From Oxytricha trifallax (lineage: Eukaryota; Ciliophora; Spirotrichea; Sporadotrichida; Oxytrichidae), in the NCBI GenBank assembly GCA_000711775.1, contig ARYC01001319.1, forward strand, positions 1 to 64,000: 64,000 nt of DNA, read 5' to 3'. Made by a program: the position numbers and the translations under genes. Shown piece by piece: positions 23,001-35,716 of this stretch (positions are counted from its first letter, which is position 1; every line of letters starts with the position of its first letter). Under the pieces are notes generated by a model. It was not told the origin of the DNA, ran no database searches, and saw nothing but the letters and a program-made list of their open reading frames with translations.

Positions 23001-23480
23001 TCAATGTCAAAACAACGTTCAGAAAATTATGATGTTTTTATATTAATATGTTTGTATATTTTGTTAAAAAAATTCAAGGCATTTCAATTAGCAAACACAT
23101 GAATAATTATACTGATATGATGAAAATTTTTCATTGCACCAAAAGAATTAAACTACATAAATTCCTCATTTAACTTGAAAGATTTATAACTCTAAATTAT
23201 TTTTTTAAAAGAGTGTAAATAATTGAGGAGATTTAATGATTAGATACATAAAAGACATTTATACGAATAAACTAGTTGATATTGATTTAAAATTCTTCAT
23301 TAACTTGGATTTATATTATTGAATAAAATATTCTGAGCATATAGATCCTTCAAAGTTGTAACCGTTTTCGATGTTCAACTTTATAAGTTCAAATTTAATA
23401 GTCATTCTTATTTTTAATTTGTATGTTCCATAGAAATCTTCATTTTTAATGCTATTCACATTCCTTAAGTAATTTATATT
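20090..23480. other. AT-rich spacer with a small tandem duplication
   Basis: No gene is supported. GCTCTTAATTAGTTATTTA occurs at 22560-22578 and again at 22588-22606. A tRNA-arm-like motif near 21790 does not fold into a convincing tRNA. The rest is plain AT-rich DNA. Confidence 0.45.
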
Positions 23481-23517
23481 GTAGAGGTAAACAACTTATC
23501 TTATTTAACTATAGATA

Positions 23518-24300
23518 TCAATTTTGATACTGTAACATAGCCACCAGTCTGCTGCTCAATCTGAATGGTGCACAGGGATTTATTTGAATTATGTTTGCTA
23601 AATGATTCATTCTTTATTTCTCATTTTTAAATTCTATTTTTATCTCAAAGATAGCCATTGTATGACCTTGCCACTCTTCTTCATTTTGAACTATTATCAA
23701 GCCTTAATCTTAATCTACACAGTCTAAATATACCTTATGATTTAAAATATTTGAGGATGTTAACTTACTTGGAACTTCAAAAGATAAACAATCTAAATAT
23801 TGAAACTAATGGCTCTCTAGAAAATCTCTAAATAGTAAAAAATAATGACATCATTAGAATATACTTTTGATAACGAAAGGAGTTAGAATTTTAGATAGAT
23901 TTAGTGGGTCAAAATGATTAGAGACTATGAAGCATCTTTATTATTCTATGTTATCTTAAGAGATTTTATGAATAAATATTAGCCTATTTCTTTTGACATA
24001 GTATACGTTTAACAATTCATATTGATTTCACTTTAAGGACTTAGGTTTTTCATCTATGCTTGTATGAATAAATCTCAAATTCAAAAGAAGCAATAAAGTG
24101 ATTCCTATCATAGTAGTAATCAGATTCTTGATTAAGAATAAAATTTTTAATTGAATATTTTAGCTGTATTATTAGGCACCCCAAAATTTATTCAATATTT
24201 GTTGGTAATTTTATCAGTAATGAACAAATATACACTGACATCCTCAAGCTACAATATGAGTTATTTATCATTTTTGAATAGGCTCAACTTATAGTGAATT
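23518..24300 (-). pseudogene. Broken gene relic, minus strand, unknown
   Basis: Successive minus-strand stretches read protein-like in the ciliate code: KLPTNIEQILGCLIIQLKYS and ESDYYYDRNHFIASFEFE (about 24240-24060), NQYELLNVYYVKRNRLIF (about 24020-23960), and an open frame 23850-23518 with NHKVYLDCVDQDQGLIIV and EEEWQGHTMAIFEIKIEF. Together they cover about 260 codons with a few frame changes. No family is recognised. It may be a scrambled or decayed germline gene, or an old element. Confidence 0.4.
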
Positions 24301-24385
24301 TATAATTATATTCACTAAGAAAGTGAATAGAAGATTGTTATATTCCATTTTAATACTTCAGTCATAACACTTACATCAAATATTC

Positions 24386-24830
24386 ATTATTTGTTATTAT
24401 TGTAGGAATACATTTGATTTGGGAAAATAAATAATAATTATTAAATTAAAATCTCAAAATATTGGCAAGTAACTTTCTGGAAACCTTGACAATATTGTAC
24501 TTGTTCGATAGAGAATTCAAAATTAGCTGGACTTTATTATTGGCGGTACTCCTCTTTCGTATTCCTGAAGCGAGATAAATCGACTTTAATTTTGGCATTG
24601 AAATCAGCTAAACAAATCACCCAAAATTAAAGTCGAGTTATCTCGCTTCAGGAATGCGAAAGAGGTATACCGCCAATAGTAAAGTCCAGCTAATTTTGAA
24701 TTCTCTATCGAACAAGTACCATATTGTCTAGGTTTCCAGAAAGTTAACTGCCAATATTTTGAGATTTTAATTTAATAATTATTATTTATTTTCCCAAATC
24801 AAATGTATTCCTACAATAATAACAAATAAT
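24386..24830. mobile_element. Palindromic element, family P, copy 1, 7-base duplication
   Basis: A 445-base near-perfect palindrome has arms starting ATTATTTGTTATTATTGTAGG. It is flanked by AATATTC at 24379-24385 and 24831-24837. The centre contains AAGTCGAGTTATCTCGCTTC and TTGGCGGTACTCC, shared with the palindrome at 38709-39130. The two copies define a family of non-autonomous fold-back elements. No coding sequence is present. Confidence 0.8.
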
Positions 24831-24839
24831 AATATTCCT

Positions 24840-25685
24840 TTTTATATCTCTTCAATTACCAATTGATAATGCTAAATTTACTATTGAATTTTCTCCAACA
24901 ACTTCACACATAGCAGATATTACCAGCAACAATCATATTACTTTGGTTTATTAGTATATGCAGCAATTATTTCATGGTACAATTTATATTTATACCTTTA
25001 AATATTTTTTGCATTTTAATAATCCGCACTTTTTTAATATCGTCATTTGTAATTGTTTAGATATTGAGGACTATATATAATGCGCTCCAATAAGACAGCT
25101 CCACTGTAGAAGTTATTCTTATGTTTCCAAATAGTTAAGCCGGTTTGTGCATCATAGTTGACTTAACCATCCCTTGATTTAAAAGCAGTAAAATGATAAA
25201 TAGTTTATGCATGATTTTTTTTAATAATTTTAATTAATTATGCAATAAATCTTGGTTTTTTCTGTAATAATTGTTTTATTGTTGTTGAAGTTTTACTATA
25301 TAGATTAGTAATTACATATTGTCTGAGTTCTTTTTATTATTTACTTTCACTAAAATAATAGTCTTTTGCTATTTTTAATGAATTTTATAATAACTTTTAA
25401 CAATCTTCATACTTTATCAAGACTTATACTTTTAATTATAATTAAGCTCACTAATCAGTAAACTTATAAAGTAATGTCATAATTCATTTGATGTACTTAA
25501 GACTAAAATAACACAAAAATAAAATGATACTATATCATTCAAATCAGCAATCATTAATTAGCAAATTCTTTTACTTATTCATAATTTAAAAGATTTAATT
25601 CATCTCTCTTTTGCTTTCAGTTTTTCCACAAAATTAAATCTGTTATAATTAATGTTTTTTATCTGGTTTAAATAAGCACATTAAA
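24840..25685. other. AT-rich spacer
   Basis: No gene or strong repeat was recognised. It leads into the 3' flank of the LINE at 25690. Confidence 0.45.
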
Positions 25686-25872
25686 ATAGTTAGTTAGTTA
25701 ATTAGTTAGTAATTACTTAGGTAAGTAAATAGCAAAAATACAAATCAAATTGCAAAATTAGAGTGCACCTGAAATTAATGTAATTCATTGCCCTGAATGT
25801 TGTGTCCTTCACCTGCACTTTACTTTCTAATTTTAGTATTTATAGCTATTAATATTTCTTTGTCTTGGATAT

Positions 25873-27595
25873 TCAAAATTCATCATTCTTCATTCCGATT
25901 CTCTTCTTTGAATTGAACTTTGGGCTTTCTGATGCACGTTACTCTGAAAAGTTTTCTAACTTTTTGGTAGTACTCCTAAAGCTCAGTCCTCTTATCCTTT
26001 CATCAAACCACTTCATATTTGATAGAGTTTCTATCTGAGTTTTATCGTCTAAGTCTATTAGTCTGTTCTCTCTAATCAAATTTGAAAATCTCGTCTGGTC
26101 TCCTACATAGTTGATTAAATTACAGTTCTTCAAATGGTTTTTTCCACAATAATTAGTACATAGCAGTAGTGACTCATTTCTTAATTCACGAGTGTCCTCC
26201 TTTGGCTGATTGCCATCATCGTACGTTCTTTGTAATAAATAGTTTTTTACTTTCCTATAGTCTTATTTTGTTTGAGTGAACTTGACTTTAGCTCCTCTCT
26301 CTACACCTATACTCTCCTATGTCATTTCTTAACTTCTTGGTGTTCTTCTGAACTAATTGCATTCTGATATCTGCTGTACTGCTTTCTTTTAACTGTGTTA
26401 CATTCCTCAAAATTTAATTAGTGATATCTCTTGGGGTCCTAAATGCAATTCTCTTCAGTTTTTTTCCATTTCGTCGATTTCCTCAAACTTAACATATTTG
26501 GCTGCTATGAGAGGTGCATACTTATAAATCAGCAATGACCTGATATATGCTACCATTATCATATCACAGATAGTTGGGTTGTCAGATCTTGTAAGTCTTT
26601 GGTAAAACTTAGTCTGTCTCTTCATCTACCTCCAAGTGTTTCTCAGCATCTATTGAGGATTTAAGATTATATTCATCCCAAAATATTTTGCTTCTTTTAC
26701 TTTCTGAATTCCTTCTATTTGCTGAATCTGTTCAAATTATTTGGCATCACTCCAAAACACTGTCATTTTTGTGTTTAAATTCAAATTGCGCGTTACTCCA
26801 ACCTGTCTAAAACATTCCAAGATCCATTGAAATTATTGTTGGACTTTAATGTTTATTTTAATATCATCTGCAAATGCAATCAATTTTCCCTATCTTATCA
26901 AAGATAATAATTCCTATTATGAGTACAGAGCGTCTTGTAGGTAAATGTTGAATATCATTTTAGATATTCTGCTTCCTTGGGTAACTCCATTTTGAGAGTT
27001 AATATATTCATCCTCGTACTTAATCTACTATATGTGTAGAGTTCCTCTATTAGCTTTATGGTGGTGGCTTTATCGTCGCCTGAATTCGCCCTCTCTCTTA
27101 AAATTCCCATTAATTTGTCATTCCAGACTGAGTCGTATGCCTTTTATAGATCCACTAGCAGATATGTCTCTTTTTACTGACTCTTCCTTCTTGAGTCTTA
27201 ATATGTTCTAGTAATCTAATTAAATTTAAGTGGGTGCTCTTATTTTCTTTGAATCCACTTTGATAGTTGCCTGTTTGCAGTAGCGAGCTTTTCCCACTTT
27301 GGAGTTTGTTTAGAATAACTTTTTCGATTATTTTGCCTAGATGTGAGTTCACTACAATTGGCCTAGTATTATTGACTTCTGGGTAGTGATCTACAACTGA
27401 CTTGCTCAGTAAGATTAATCTGCCTTTCTTCATGGACTAAGGTATCTGTCCTGTGTTTAACCAGTTCATTATTTTCATGCATACTGCTTTGCGAATGCTT
27501 TCTGATTTTCCTAGGTTTTTCCCATCGAAACCATCTGGGCCTATTGCTTTATTGAAGTCACATTCATCAAAATTTATTTTTATAAGTGAGTTGTA
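25873..27595 (-). pseudogene. LINE reverse transcriptase region
   Basis: Motifs in order on the minus strand are FNKAIGPDGFDGKNLG (about 27560), ARPIVVNSHLGKIIEKVILN-like sequence (NTRPIVVNSHLGKIIEKVIL, about 27370), YQSGFKENKSTHLNLIRLLE (about 27260), VDLQKAYDSVWND (about 27130) and the catalytic FADD box in LIAFADDIKI (about 26870). A C-terminal region follows with WSDAKQFEQIQQIEGI and RFSNLIRENRLIDLDDK. Gln is coded freely by TAA/TAG. At least one frameshift lies between the 27155-27433 frame and the downstream frame. Confidence 0.85.
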
Positions 27596-28268
27596 GAAAT
27601 ATAAAATTTACAATAAACTATACTTACTGTTTAGATAATAACAGTAAGCAAAAGAATTAAAGGTAACATGACATTAAATAATTTGAACTAGAGATGACAA
27701 AAATGAAATGATTGCTTATTATTTTATACAAAACTACAAAGATTATAAATGTATATTTTGATAATTTATAGTTTTAAATTAGTGGTGATTAAAGTTTGAT
27801 TAGGTTAATTAACAAATATATAGTTATAATGAAAGTTTAATTTATTAAAAATGGAAGTTATTTGATAAAAATTTCTGTTCTATTTAAAATCTGATCATTG
27901 GATCCTGAATTTAATAGATATATATAGTTAAGACATATGAAAAAAGTAGATTTACAAATGACAAAATATCTATCAGAAATAATGTAAAAGTTAATAAATT
28001 TTTATTATAATCTCATTCATTAAATATAACATAATAGATTATCAAAAATATAAGAGTGAAGGAAATATCAATTATAAATATGTAACATTTAGCTATCAAT
28101 TATCATCAAGCAAAAAGTGGGACAAAAGTAGCAAATTTTTCTTACTTTTGCCCCACTTACAAACAACATTAAAATTTTATATATTTATAATTTTAATATT
28201 ATATATAATATTATGAGCTCGTTTGTATATATGAATTTTGAATATTTATTTCTGTAATTCACTTATTC
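27579..28268. mobile_element. 690-base AT-rich insertion within the LINE
   Basis: Reverse-transcriptase coding stops matching at about 27595 and endonuclease-linker coding resumes at about 28262. The junctions are imperfect inverted repeats (ATAAGTGAGTTGTAGAAATA and AATAAGTGAATTACAGAAATA read inward). The interior is AT-rich without a gene. A hairpin lies at 28115-28158. This is probably a small DNA transposon or IES-like insertion younger than the LINE. Confidence 0.55.
28115..28158. repeat. Hairpin AAGTGGGACAAAAGTA / TACTTTTGCCCCACTT
   Basis: Sixteen-base arms with one mismatch surround a 12-base loop. It is GC-richer than its surroundings and lies inside the insertion in the LINE. It could be a tiny nested element or a structural part of the insertion. 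Confidence 0.6.
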
Positions 28269-29797
28269 AAAAAAAGATGATAAATCCCTAATACTTCGTT
28301 CAACTTCGTTCACACCGCAAAATGCCTCTGTCCTTCCCCCTTCATCACTTGATCGCCTGGTTTGACCTCTAATCTTATTATTTCCTATCATCTTAATATA
28401 GTCTGTTGTAAAATGTTAGGATCTTCTCCAGAGATTCTTCTCCTAGGTTAATTCTTTCTCCTGTTTGTCAATCCTTTTATAGGTCCTGACTATTTCCTAC
28501 TTTTAGTTAGTCTCTTTACCAAGTAGAAGAATCCTTTAACATTATTCTTCTCTAAGCATTTCTCCATATTTCTTATCGCTTCGTTCCATTTTTCTTTTGC
28601 TTCCTAGAATGATTTATTTGTTGCTTGGTTGTTGGTTCTAATTGCCCTTTCTGAGGGCTTATTGTACCAATACTTTGTCTTGCTGTGTTTTTCTAGTCCA
28701 TCCTCAAATTATTTTTATATTGGATTCTCTAAATCTTCCTCAAACAACGTTCTTCCTTCTTCAATAAATGTTTTCCAACTTTACTCTCTTATGTCTGAGA
28801 CTCTAAAGCCTCTTTCTTTGTCTTATAATCTGAGGTCTTTTTCTTAAAATCTTATTCTCATTTTGGCTTGAATTAATTTGTGGCCTGTTAGTCTTAGTTA
28901 ATCTGTTTCCAAACTTATTGTCTCAACATTTGAGAATATTTAATCCAGTTGGTTTCCTTTTAAATTTTCCACTCCCTATGGGATGGATTCTTTAAAACCT
29001 TCTTTGTTTAGTCTTTTGCCAAGCTCTTTGATGTAGTATTGAAGTTCCCCATTACCATGATTCTCTAGTTTTTATATTTAAGTTTCAGTGACTTTATCAT
29101 GTATACGAGTCTATTCTGCAACTCTTTTACTTCATCATTCTAGAAGGGTAGAATATAAACAGTAAAGATGTTGAGTGGGAAACCTTTTATGTTGAGTATG
29201 GTTCAAGTTACGTACTATCTTAATGTTTTTATTGATTTCATTTGGAATCTGCCCTCATTTAGTGACAGCCCTCAACCATTCGTTGCAAGCTGGGTTTGTG
29301 CGATGTTCTTATTGTTGAGTCCTATTATTCTTTGCAGTCTTGTCTCGACCAACCCAATAAAATCCGGCCTTTTCATTTCGATCTCTCTCATCATTTGGTC
29401 TTACTTTAATATGGAGTTTAAGCCTCTCCCATTCTAGATGCAGATGCTTATCTCGAACGTTTTTGTTGATATTTGTCTTTTTTTTGGAAATGATTTGAGT
29501 TCTCATCTTAATTCTTTAGTTTTCTCCAAATTTCTCGTTCCTCTTGAGCCAGCTTTCCACTTCTCTTACTGGTTGGAAGAAATGAAGACGGCGGCCATTT
29601 TCCAGTATTTATCTAAATTTTTATATAATTGTTGTGAATCGTTTAGACTTTTGGGTGTATTAGAGGTTAAATCTAGGAGCTCTTTTTTGAATATTCAAAG
29701 CAGTCTCTCAGTGATTTCTGTTTTTTTCTGCTTTGATTTCTTCATCTTTGTTCATAAATGTGGGTAGCCTCCTCCTGGGTTGTGCTTACTGTTTCAT
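28262..29797 (-). pseudogene. LINE endonuclease region
   Basis: The first ATG is at 29797 (MKQQAQPRRRLPTF). Downstream, PDFIGLVETRL (about 29365) and VMGNFNTTSK (about 29055) match conserved blocks of LINE apurinic/apyrimidinic-type endonucleases (the GL.ETR and GDFN motifs). The linker to the reverse transcriptase follows and is cut by the insertion near 28268. The frames are interrupted. Confidence 0.75.
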
Positions 29798-29824
29798 TTT
29801 ACCCGCCTTTTGTCTCTCCCTGTT

Positions 29825-30438
29825 TAATTAATTTTTTTAAATATGCCCATTAAAATATTAAAAATAATAATTATAAATCATTAATGAATATTTAGGGCCT
29901 ATATCTATGCGCTATTTTTATACTTAAGACACAAAAATCTTAGTAAATAATTTTAATATTTAATTGTCGTAATATATTGAATTATCTAAAAAAAATCTAA
30001 TTATTTAAGAATTTAGGGACCAAAATAAGATTCATATTTCAAGAAAAAATCTTGTTTTAATAAAATGATGATAAGATTATGTAAATGCTGAAGAATTGTA
30101 TAATAAAAATATATTATATTCTTTTATTAGATAGCATTATTTATTATTTATTAAATATATAATTATATTCATAGGTACATTTACTATTTAATTTGCCATT
30201 AATTGTTTAATGTATTTATTTGAAGATGTAAAATAAATTTAACTTATATTTCATCAAAGTAAGGCATTAATTTAAATTTATAGTTGGGACCACTACAAAA
30301 ATCTATGAAATAAAGTATATTACATTTTTATCCAGAAAAAACAGATAAAATAAAACAGCAATATTATCAAAAGAATATTGAATTTTAAATGATTAAAAGA
30401 ATGTATACAAATCCTTCAATAGAAATTTTATGAGAAAA

Positions 30439-30474
<36 letters not shown>

Positions 30475-31195
30475 CTTATTTAAATTTAATATAATTATGG
30501 ATATTAAAATAATTATTTAATATTAAATATTTAATTTTAACTATATCCATATTTACAAATATCAAAAATCCATAAAATAATCATTGGTACTATTTAATTA
30601 TTATATTTAAAGCTATAGGAAAAATTCTGAGATTCTAAAATTAAATAATATATCCTTAATATATTATAAAACATTATTATTCTTATATTCTTACGATATA
30701 TCTATATTCATAATTTATTATAAATCGTTAGTTCTTCTATGTTTTATTATTGCTAAATTTTCATCTTAAATTAATTAAAATTGTGGGAAAATAAAAAGAT
30801 TTATAATAACAACTAAAATAAATCATATTTTATTGTTCTGAGTATCAAGAATATTAAGTAAATGTATGTAAAATAAATAATAAAAATGATAAATAAAGAG
30901 ATTGAGAAAATTTAAAGTTAATCCTTTTTTTATGTATAGTAGTTATGCGAGCAATAGAAATCTGTAGACTAAAGCAATTTTTTATCAACTATTTATTTGC
31001 ATTATATATTACTCATAAATTAATTATATAAGTTGAATTAAATTCAAGAAAATATCAAATCATGATATAGTGGCCTTACATACAATTGATAATCTGATAA
31101 TAAGGTATTTATTTAACTCTTTATTGCAAAAGAAATTTATAAAAAATATTTTAAGATACGTCAAGAAATTTTTATTTTCTTTTTAAAAGCATAGC
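29825..31195. other. AT-rich spacer with an AT microsatellite
   Basis: A perfect AT dinucleotide tract of about 30 bases lies at 30442-30473. A loose palindrome (ATTATGGATAT...ATATCCATA) lies at 30494-30550. No gene is seen. Confidence 0.5.
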
Positions 31196-31529
31196 CATGT
31201 TATTGAAATGTTTGGTAACATTGCATGAAATCTATATTTGTATATTTATGCCCAGAATTAATGGTATAATGCCAAACTCTTGCTGGAACAATAGTTGTAC
31301 TACCCTAAAATGTTCCTACTATTGATGCTGTACTATGAATATCCAGTTAACAATGAGTTTCGTGGTCTTGGCAAGTGTCATTTTACATTTCATAGGTTGA
31401 TTTATGAATATTCATAACATCAATTCTAAATGTGTTTTATAATCATGATAAATAATTGGAAAAATAGATAATTATAAATATTAGATTAAGATTAATAAAG
31501 ATTTTATTGTGACAAACAAAATTGGAAAT

Positions 31530-31770
31530 CTAAAAACAGTTTCATCGTCGAATTAATTAATGTCAATTAGCATCAAATCACCCTCTGAATTGTCATCGTA
31601 AATTACTCCTTCAGTTCTACTTTGAAGTTTATGCCTTGCACCACCTTTGCTCTTTCCAACTTAGACTTCTACAAAAATATAATTTCAGATGTTTATTTTG
31701 TAACTTACAATATTTGAGAGTGACTCAAAGCCATCATCTTTGACATTTTTCCTTTCTTTATTAATCTTAA
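31530..31770 (-). pseudogene. Coding-like segment with a 40-base intron, minus strand
   Basis: The minus strand reads INKERKNVKDDGFESLSNI, then a candidate intron (31708 back to 31669) with donor GTAAGT and acceptor TTTTTGTAG. Next comes GKSKGGARHKLQSRTEGV and NSEGDLMLIDINQFDDETVF. The frames on the two sides do not join exactly in the reading I prefer. It is either a decayed gene or one whose phase I have mistaken. The short intron length suits ciliates. Function is unknown. Confidence 0.4.
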
Positions 31771-32224
31771 TCAAATATTTATAATTATTTTTTTTCCTAT
31801 TATTTATCATAAATGTCAAAAAAATTAGTTCAGCGCACAATCATTTTCGAATTATTTGTTATCATAGGTATTAGCATGCACTTATGAAATGCCGCAGCAC
31901 GAAATAAAAACTGTTTGGTAAAATTGAGAGAAATTTCTATAAATTTATGTTCAATTAATCGTTCTAAGAATCGAATTGATAGTGAAGCCATTGATGTTGA
32001 ACTCTTAAATTTTTGTTATAATTAAATACCATGAGTTGAATATCTTGAAATTATCTTTTTACTTGAGCTATGCGGAAGTTTTACGACGTTAAGAATTGAT
32101 TGGTAACAATGCATGAAAAATTTTTCAATTTATAATTTTATGTTTCAACAATCTTGTATCATAGTCAAATCCATAGTATATCAATAACTTAATAGAACGT
32201 AAAGAATAACTGTTCTTACAAACC

Positions 32225-32419
32225 GTGCTTTGTATAATACCAAAATTAGAAGAATATTTCATGTCAAACTATCTTGTTTCAATGCGAGATCATTTTGTAG
32301 CCATTTGTTATGAGCATTCTAGAAGTGATTACTATAGAACTTCGTATTATGAAAAGCTAGAATACATCAAGTTACGTGGTTTTAGCAAAAGTCATCCCAC
32401 ATTCATCGTTGATTATTAA
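32225..32419 (+). CDS. Small ORF, unknown
   Basis: A 64-codon frame (MLCIIPKLEEYFMSNYLVS...) is open even in the standard code. It lies in the second copy of the diverged direct repeat. The Tyr/Arg/Ser-rich composition is protein-like but matches nothing recognised. Confidence 0.2.
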   Translation: MLCIIPKLEEYFMSNYLVSMRDHFVAICYEHSRSDYYRTSYYEKLEYIKLRGFSKSHPTFIVDY

Positions 32420-32713
32420 TTTTCACAATACCAATTCTAGATGTATATTTTAATGAAAAACCATCTTGGTTCAGCGGTACAATCATTTTAGAAGCAAAAA
32501 TTGAGATCGCCATTTAATTTTCATTTTTATTGCAAATAATTATTGTTATTCATTTTTTATCGATGATGGTGCAGCATATAACTTCAAATATTTTGTGACA
32601 CTCCATTAAATTCTATATATTATAATGTCCAGCATTATTGGGGTTGTTTAATCTCTAAACTTTGCTTGAACCTTTGTTTTTTGTTTACTTCTATTTAAAA
32701 GCAACAAAAGATA

Positions 32714-33880
32714 TTCAGTAAAGATACAAAAAATTAGTGATTTTTAAAATCTTTTATTCACAAAAGACATTGTTGATAATTAAACAAAATCTAATTCTTA
32801 AATTAAAATTATGTTGAAATTAATTATTTATTAGGCGAAGGCTGTCGAGTAAAAAATCATGATTTATAGATCGCTTATGCATCAAATTCGAGATTCAAAA
32901 ATTGATTTTAATCAATCAAATTAGTTTATTTATAGTTAGTTAACTCAATTATTTTAATTTCTTTATACAATAATCTATTAACTTTTAAAAAGATTAGTAT
33001 CATTTCAATATAGATTTACTTATAATTTAATTTAAATTACTAATGTATCAAATTATTAAAAAATCATACATCCATTGGTCATCTCATAATTTGATTTTTC
33101 ATAAATGTATTTCAATTTAACCAAAAATTTCTATAGTTTAATTTTATATGACTGCTTTTTTTTAAAAATCAATTTGCAAATTAAACAATCAAGTCATATT
33201 ATTTTTATTTCGTTAATTTAATTATTGAAGTTTTTTTAGAATATTTTTGATTTCAATAATATGATTTAAGCGATCCTTATTATTTACAATTTATAGCGAA
33301 AATTCACATTATATTTTGAGAATTAGTATTCAAAGTTTTAAATTAAAAAAATTAAAAATAAACTTTAAATTTTAGAATGAGGATGATTAAGAGAATGATT
33401 AACAAAATATCCGAAACATTATTCATTAAAATAAGGACTTAAATAAAAATGAGAATGAAATTAAAAATATGAAATTATAATTTCTCACAAGAATTACATA
33501 TATGATTGAACTAAATATGAAACTAGATTCAGGAGAAATAAATAAAAATAAGAAAAATATTTCTAAATACATGACTTTGCTTTAAAAGTATAAGAATTTC
33601 AAATAAGGTGGAAGTGTGTATTACTAATAAAAATAAAATATATAAAGTCAAATTTGAAAAATAAAATCAACTAATTTGATTGATTGAAATTGATTTTTGA
33701 TTCTTGAATTGAAGTGTAGGCTACTGATGAATTGCAATTTCTTACTCAGCAGCCATCGCCTAATAAATAATTAATTTCATTATGTTTTTAAAATGTATTA
33801 GATTAAATTTAATTATCAACAATGTCTTTTGTGAATTAAAAATCTTATAAATCACTAAATTTTCGTATCATTTCTAAACA
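32714..33880. mobile_element. 1.2 kb inverted-repeat element
   Basis: Arms of about 230 bases (32714-32945 and 33655-33880) are reverse complements. They share CACAAAAGACATTGTTGATAA, ATTAATTATTTATTAGGCGA and TTTTAATCAATCAAATTAG-like blocks. The 700-base middle is AT-rich with no recognised gene. Target duplications could not be set by eye. It is likely a non-autonomous DNA transposon. Confidence 0.65.
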
Positions 33881-33889
33881 GTTGTAAAA

Positions 33890-35710
33890 ATTTAAATTTT
33901 TTAATTTTCATTCTTTTAAATCTTTAAAATTTATTTATGTGTTTTAGAATTTACCTTTTTCTAGATGTTTAATCAGAAATTCTTTACTTGCGACTCATGA
34001 CTTACCAACTAGTTTATTCAAAGTTATTGTATATCTAAATAAAATTTGCCTGTTCTGATTACTTAATTATTAAAGAGTAGGCTAGGCCTACAAAACACTG
34101 AATCAAATATCGATCCTTGTTGCTACATGTTGGCCAATAGTTTTACACAGAAATGATAAATTAACTGTCTTAATTTCTCATGATTACGATCTTATTAAAA
34201 AAAAAAGGTCCAAAATTTGCAATAGAGTAAAATTAATACCAAACAATATTCTTAGATGTAGTAGAGGATCTTGCAAATATTTGAATGATACAGTGCTATA
34301 ATAAATAAGAATCTTTGAGAGAACTCAAGATTGAAAGATAAAGAGTAAAATAAATAAAAATATAAGATTGATAAGTCAAGATTCAACATCCGAGTTTAAA
34401 AAGGAACAACTTTCATAATCGGCTCAAAAAAATACGGAAGATGTAGAAGTAATAGTAATGAATTGAATGATTTCACGTGTTTGCATTTTCGCGTTTGATT
34501 ACTATTTTATCTTACTTACCTAAATGATTTATTATCTAACTATCTATGCATGGTCATTAAATTCTTTTCCAAGAATATTTAAATTTAAGCTCCTAAAGCT
34601 AATGCAATTGATTTTCAAACTTTAAAACTTATTTATTTATTTATTAATTTTTTCCCCATTCCACTTTTTACAATTTTAATTGTTAAGGGAAATTAATGAA
34701 AATTTAATTAAAAAAATACTATGTTAACTTTATGGGACAAATAATTTAATGATTTAAAATAAATAATAAAAACGCCTTGAATATGAATCTTAGTTCATGA
34801 CTAAATTAAGATTGATAAATATTTAGATTCTTCCAATCTGTGTTTTTCCTGAAAAACATAAATAAAACTTAAAAAATAAAATGATTATTATGTTTTGTTT
34901 TTTTTTTGCATAAGAAATTTAGTAATTTCCATAGCTACAAATAAAATTAATTAAATTATAATAGGTTCGCATAAATGTGTTTTTAGTTTTTTAATCATGA
35001 ATAATATAAACATTTAATAAAATATTAAATTTATTAGATGTTTATTTCAGATAATAACAATGTAGATTATATAATTATTGTTGAAATAAAAACTAAACAG
35101 AGAGTCATTTATCTAATGTGTGTATAAAATTTCATTTTAAAAATAGTAACGACTGTTAAACAAATTAATTTAATATTTATAATGGCAATATTTTTCAATA
35201 TGAATGCTTTTGTTTAAGGAAATTAGTTATTTAATATAATATTTAATCTATAGTTCATTTCAAAATAATCTACCCAAATTTAGATAATATAAAAACTGAT
35301 TTAATATACATTTTCATTTTATTATTTGTATATATCTAAAGATCTTAAAGTTTATACTAATATCTTTCTATTAAACAATTATAATAATGTCTCTTTTAAG
35401 ATTAAATTATTTTTAAAGAAGTAAATAATTTTATTAATGAGTTATTAAAATTTATTGAAAGTGATTTATGTGTAAATATTTTATGATTATCAGAAAAATT
35501 ATATTATTTATTATAAATGATAATTAAAGAATTTATGAGATATTTTAACATCCAATTTACAAAAAAGATAAATATAGAAATTGCTTGAAATTATCAGGAT
35601 TCAAAAGAAATAAACATATGCCTAAAAGAGTGATATAAATAGTTCTAATTTTAGCTTTATTAAATTTGAAATATTTAATAATGTTTTAAATTAATGATGT
35701 TGAATATTAC
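33890..35710. other. AT-rich spacer
   Basis: No gene is seen. A modest GC rise at 34080-34460 has no convincing frame. The remainder is plain AT-rich sequence. Confidence 0.45.
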
Positions 35711-35716
35711 TTGATA

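Larger units (their letters stand above)
25690..29820 (-). mobile_element. Non-LTR retrotransposon (LINE), decayed, with an insertion
   Basis: On the minus strand an apurinic-type endonuclease region precedes a reverse transcriptase, the standard LINE order. Reading ends at TGA 25873-25875. A TTAG-rich tract at about 25688-25712 (CTAA repeats in the coding direction) may be a microsatellite 3' tail. The 5' end is near 29820. Coding frames change several times, so the copy is dead. A 690-base foreign segment interrupts it at 27579-28268. Confidence 0.8.
31205..32450. repeat. Diverged direct repeat, about 1 kb apart
   Basis: 31210-31450 and 32100-32450 share GGTAACA.TGCATGAAA, then later CGTGGT.TTGCAA..GTCAT...ACATTCAT and AATACCAATTCTA.ATGT-like blocks in the same order. 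The intervening lengths differ. This may be an old tandem duplication. Confidence 0.35.

Noticed and set aside
28629-29767. Several plus-strand frames of 72-109 codons
   Set aside because: They are antisense to the LINE endonuclease region on the minus strand and contain no recognisable domain.
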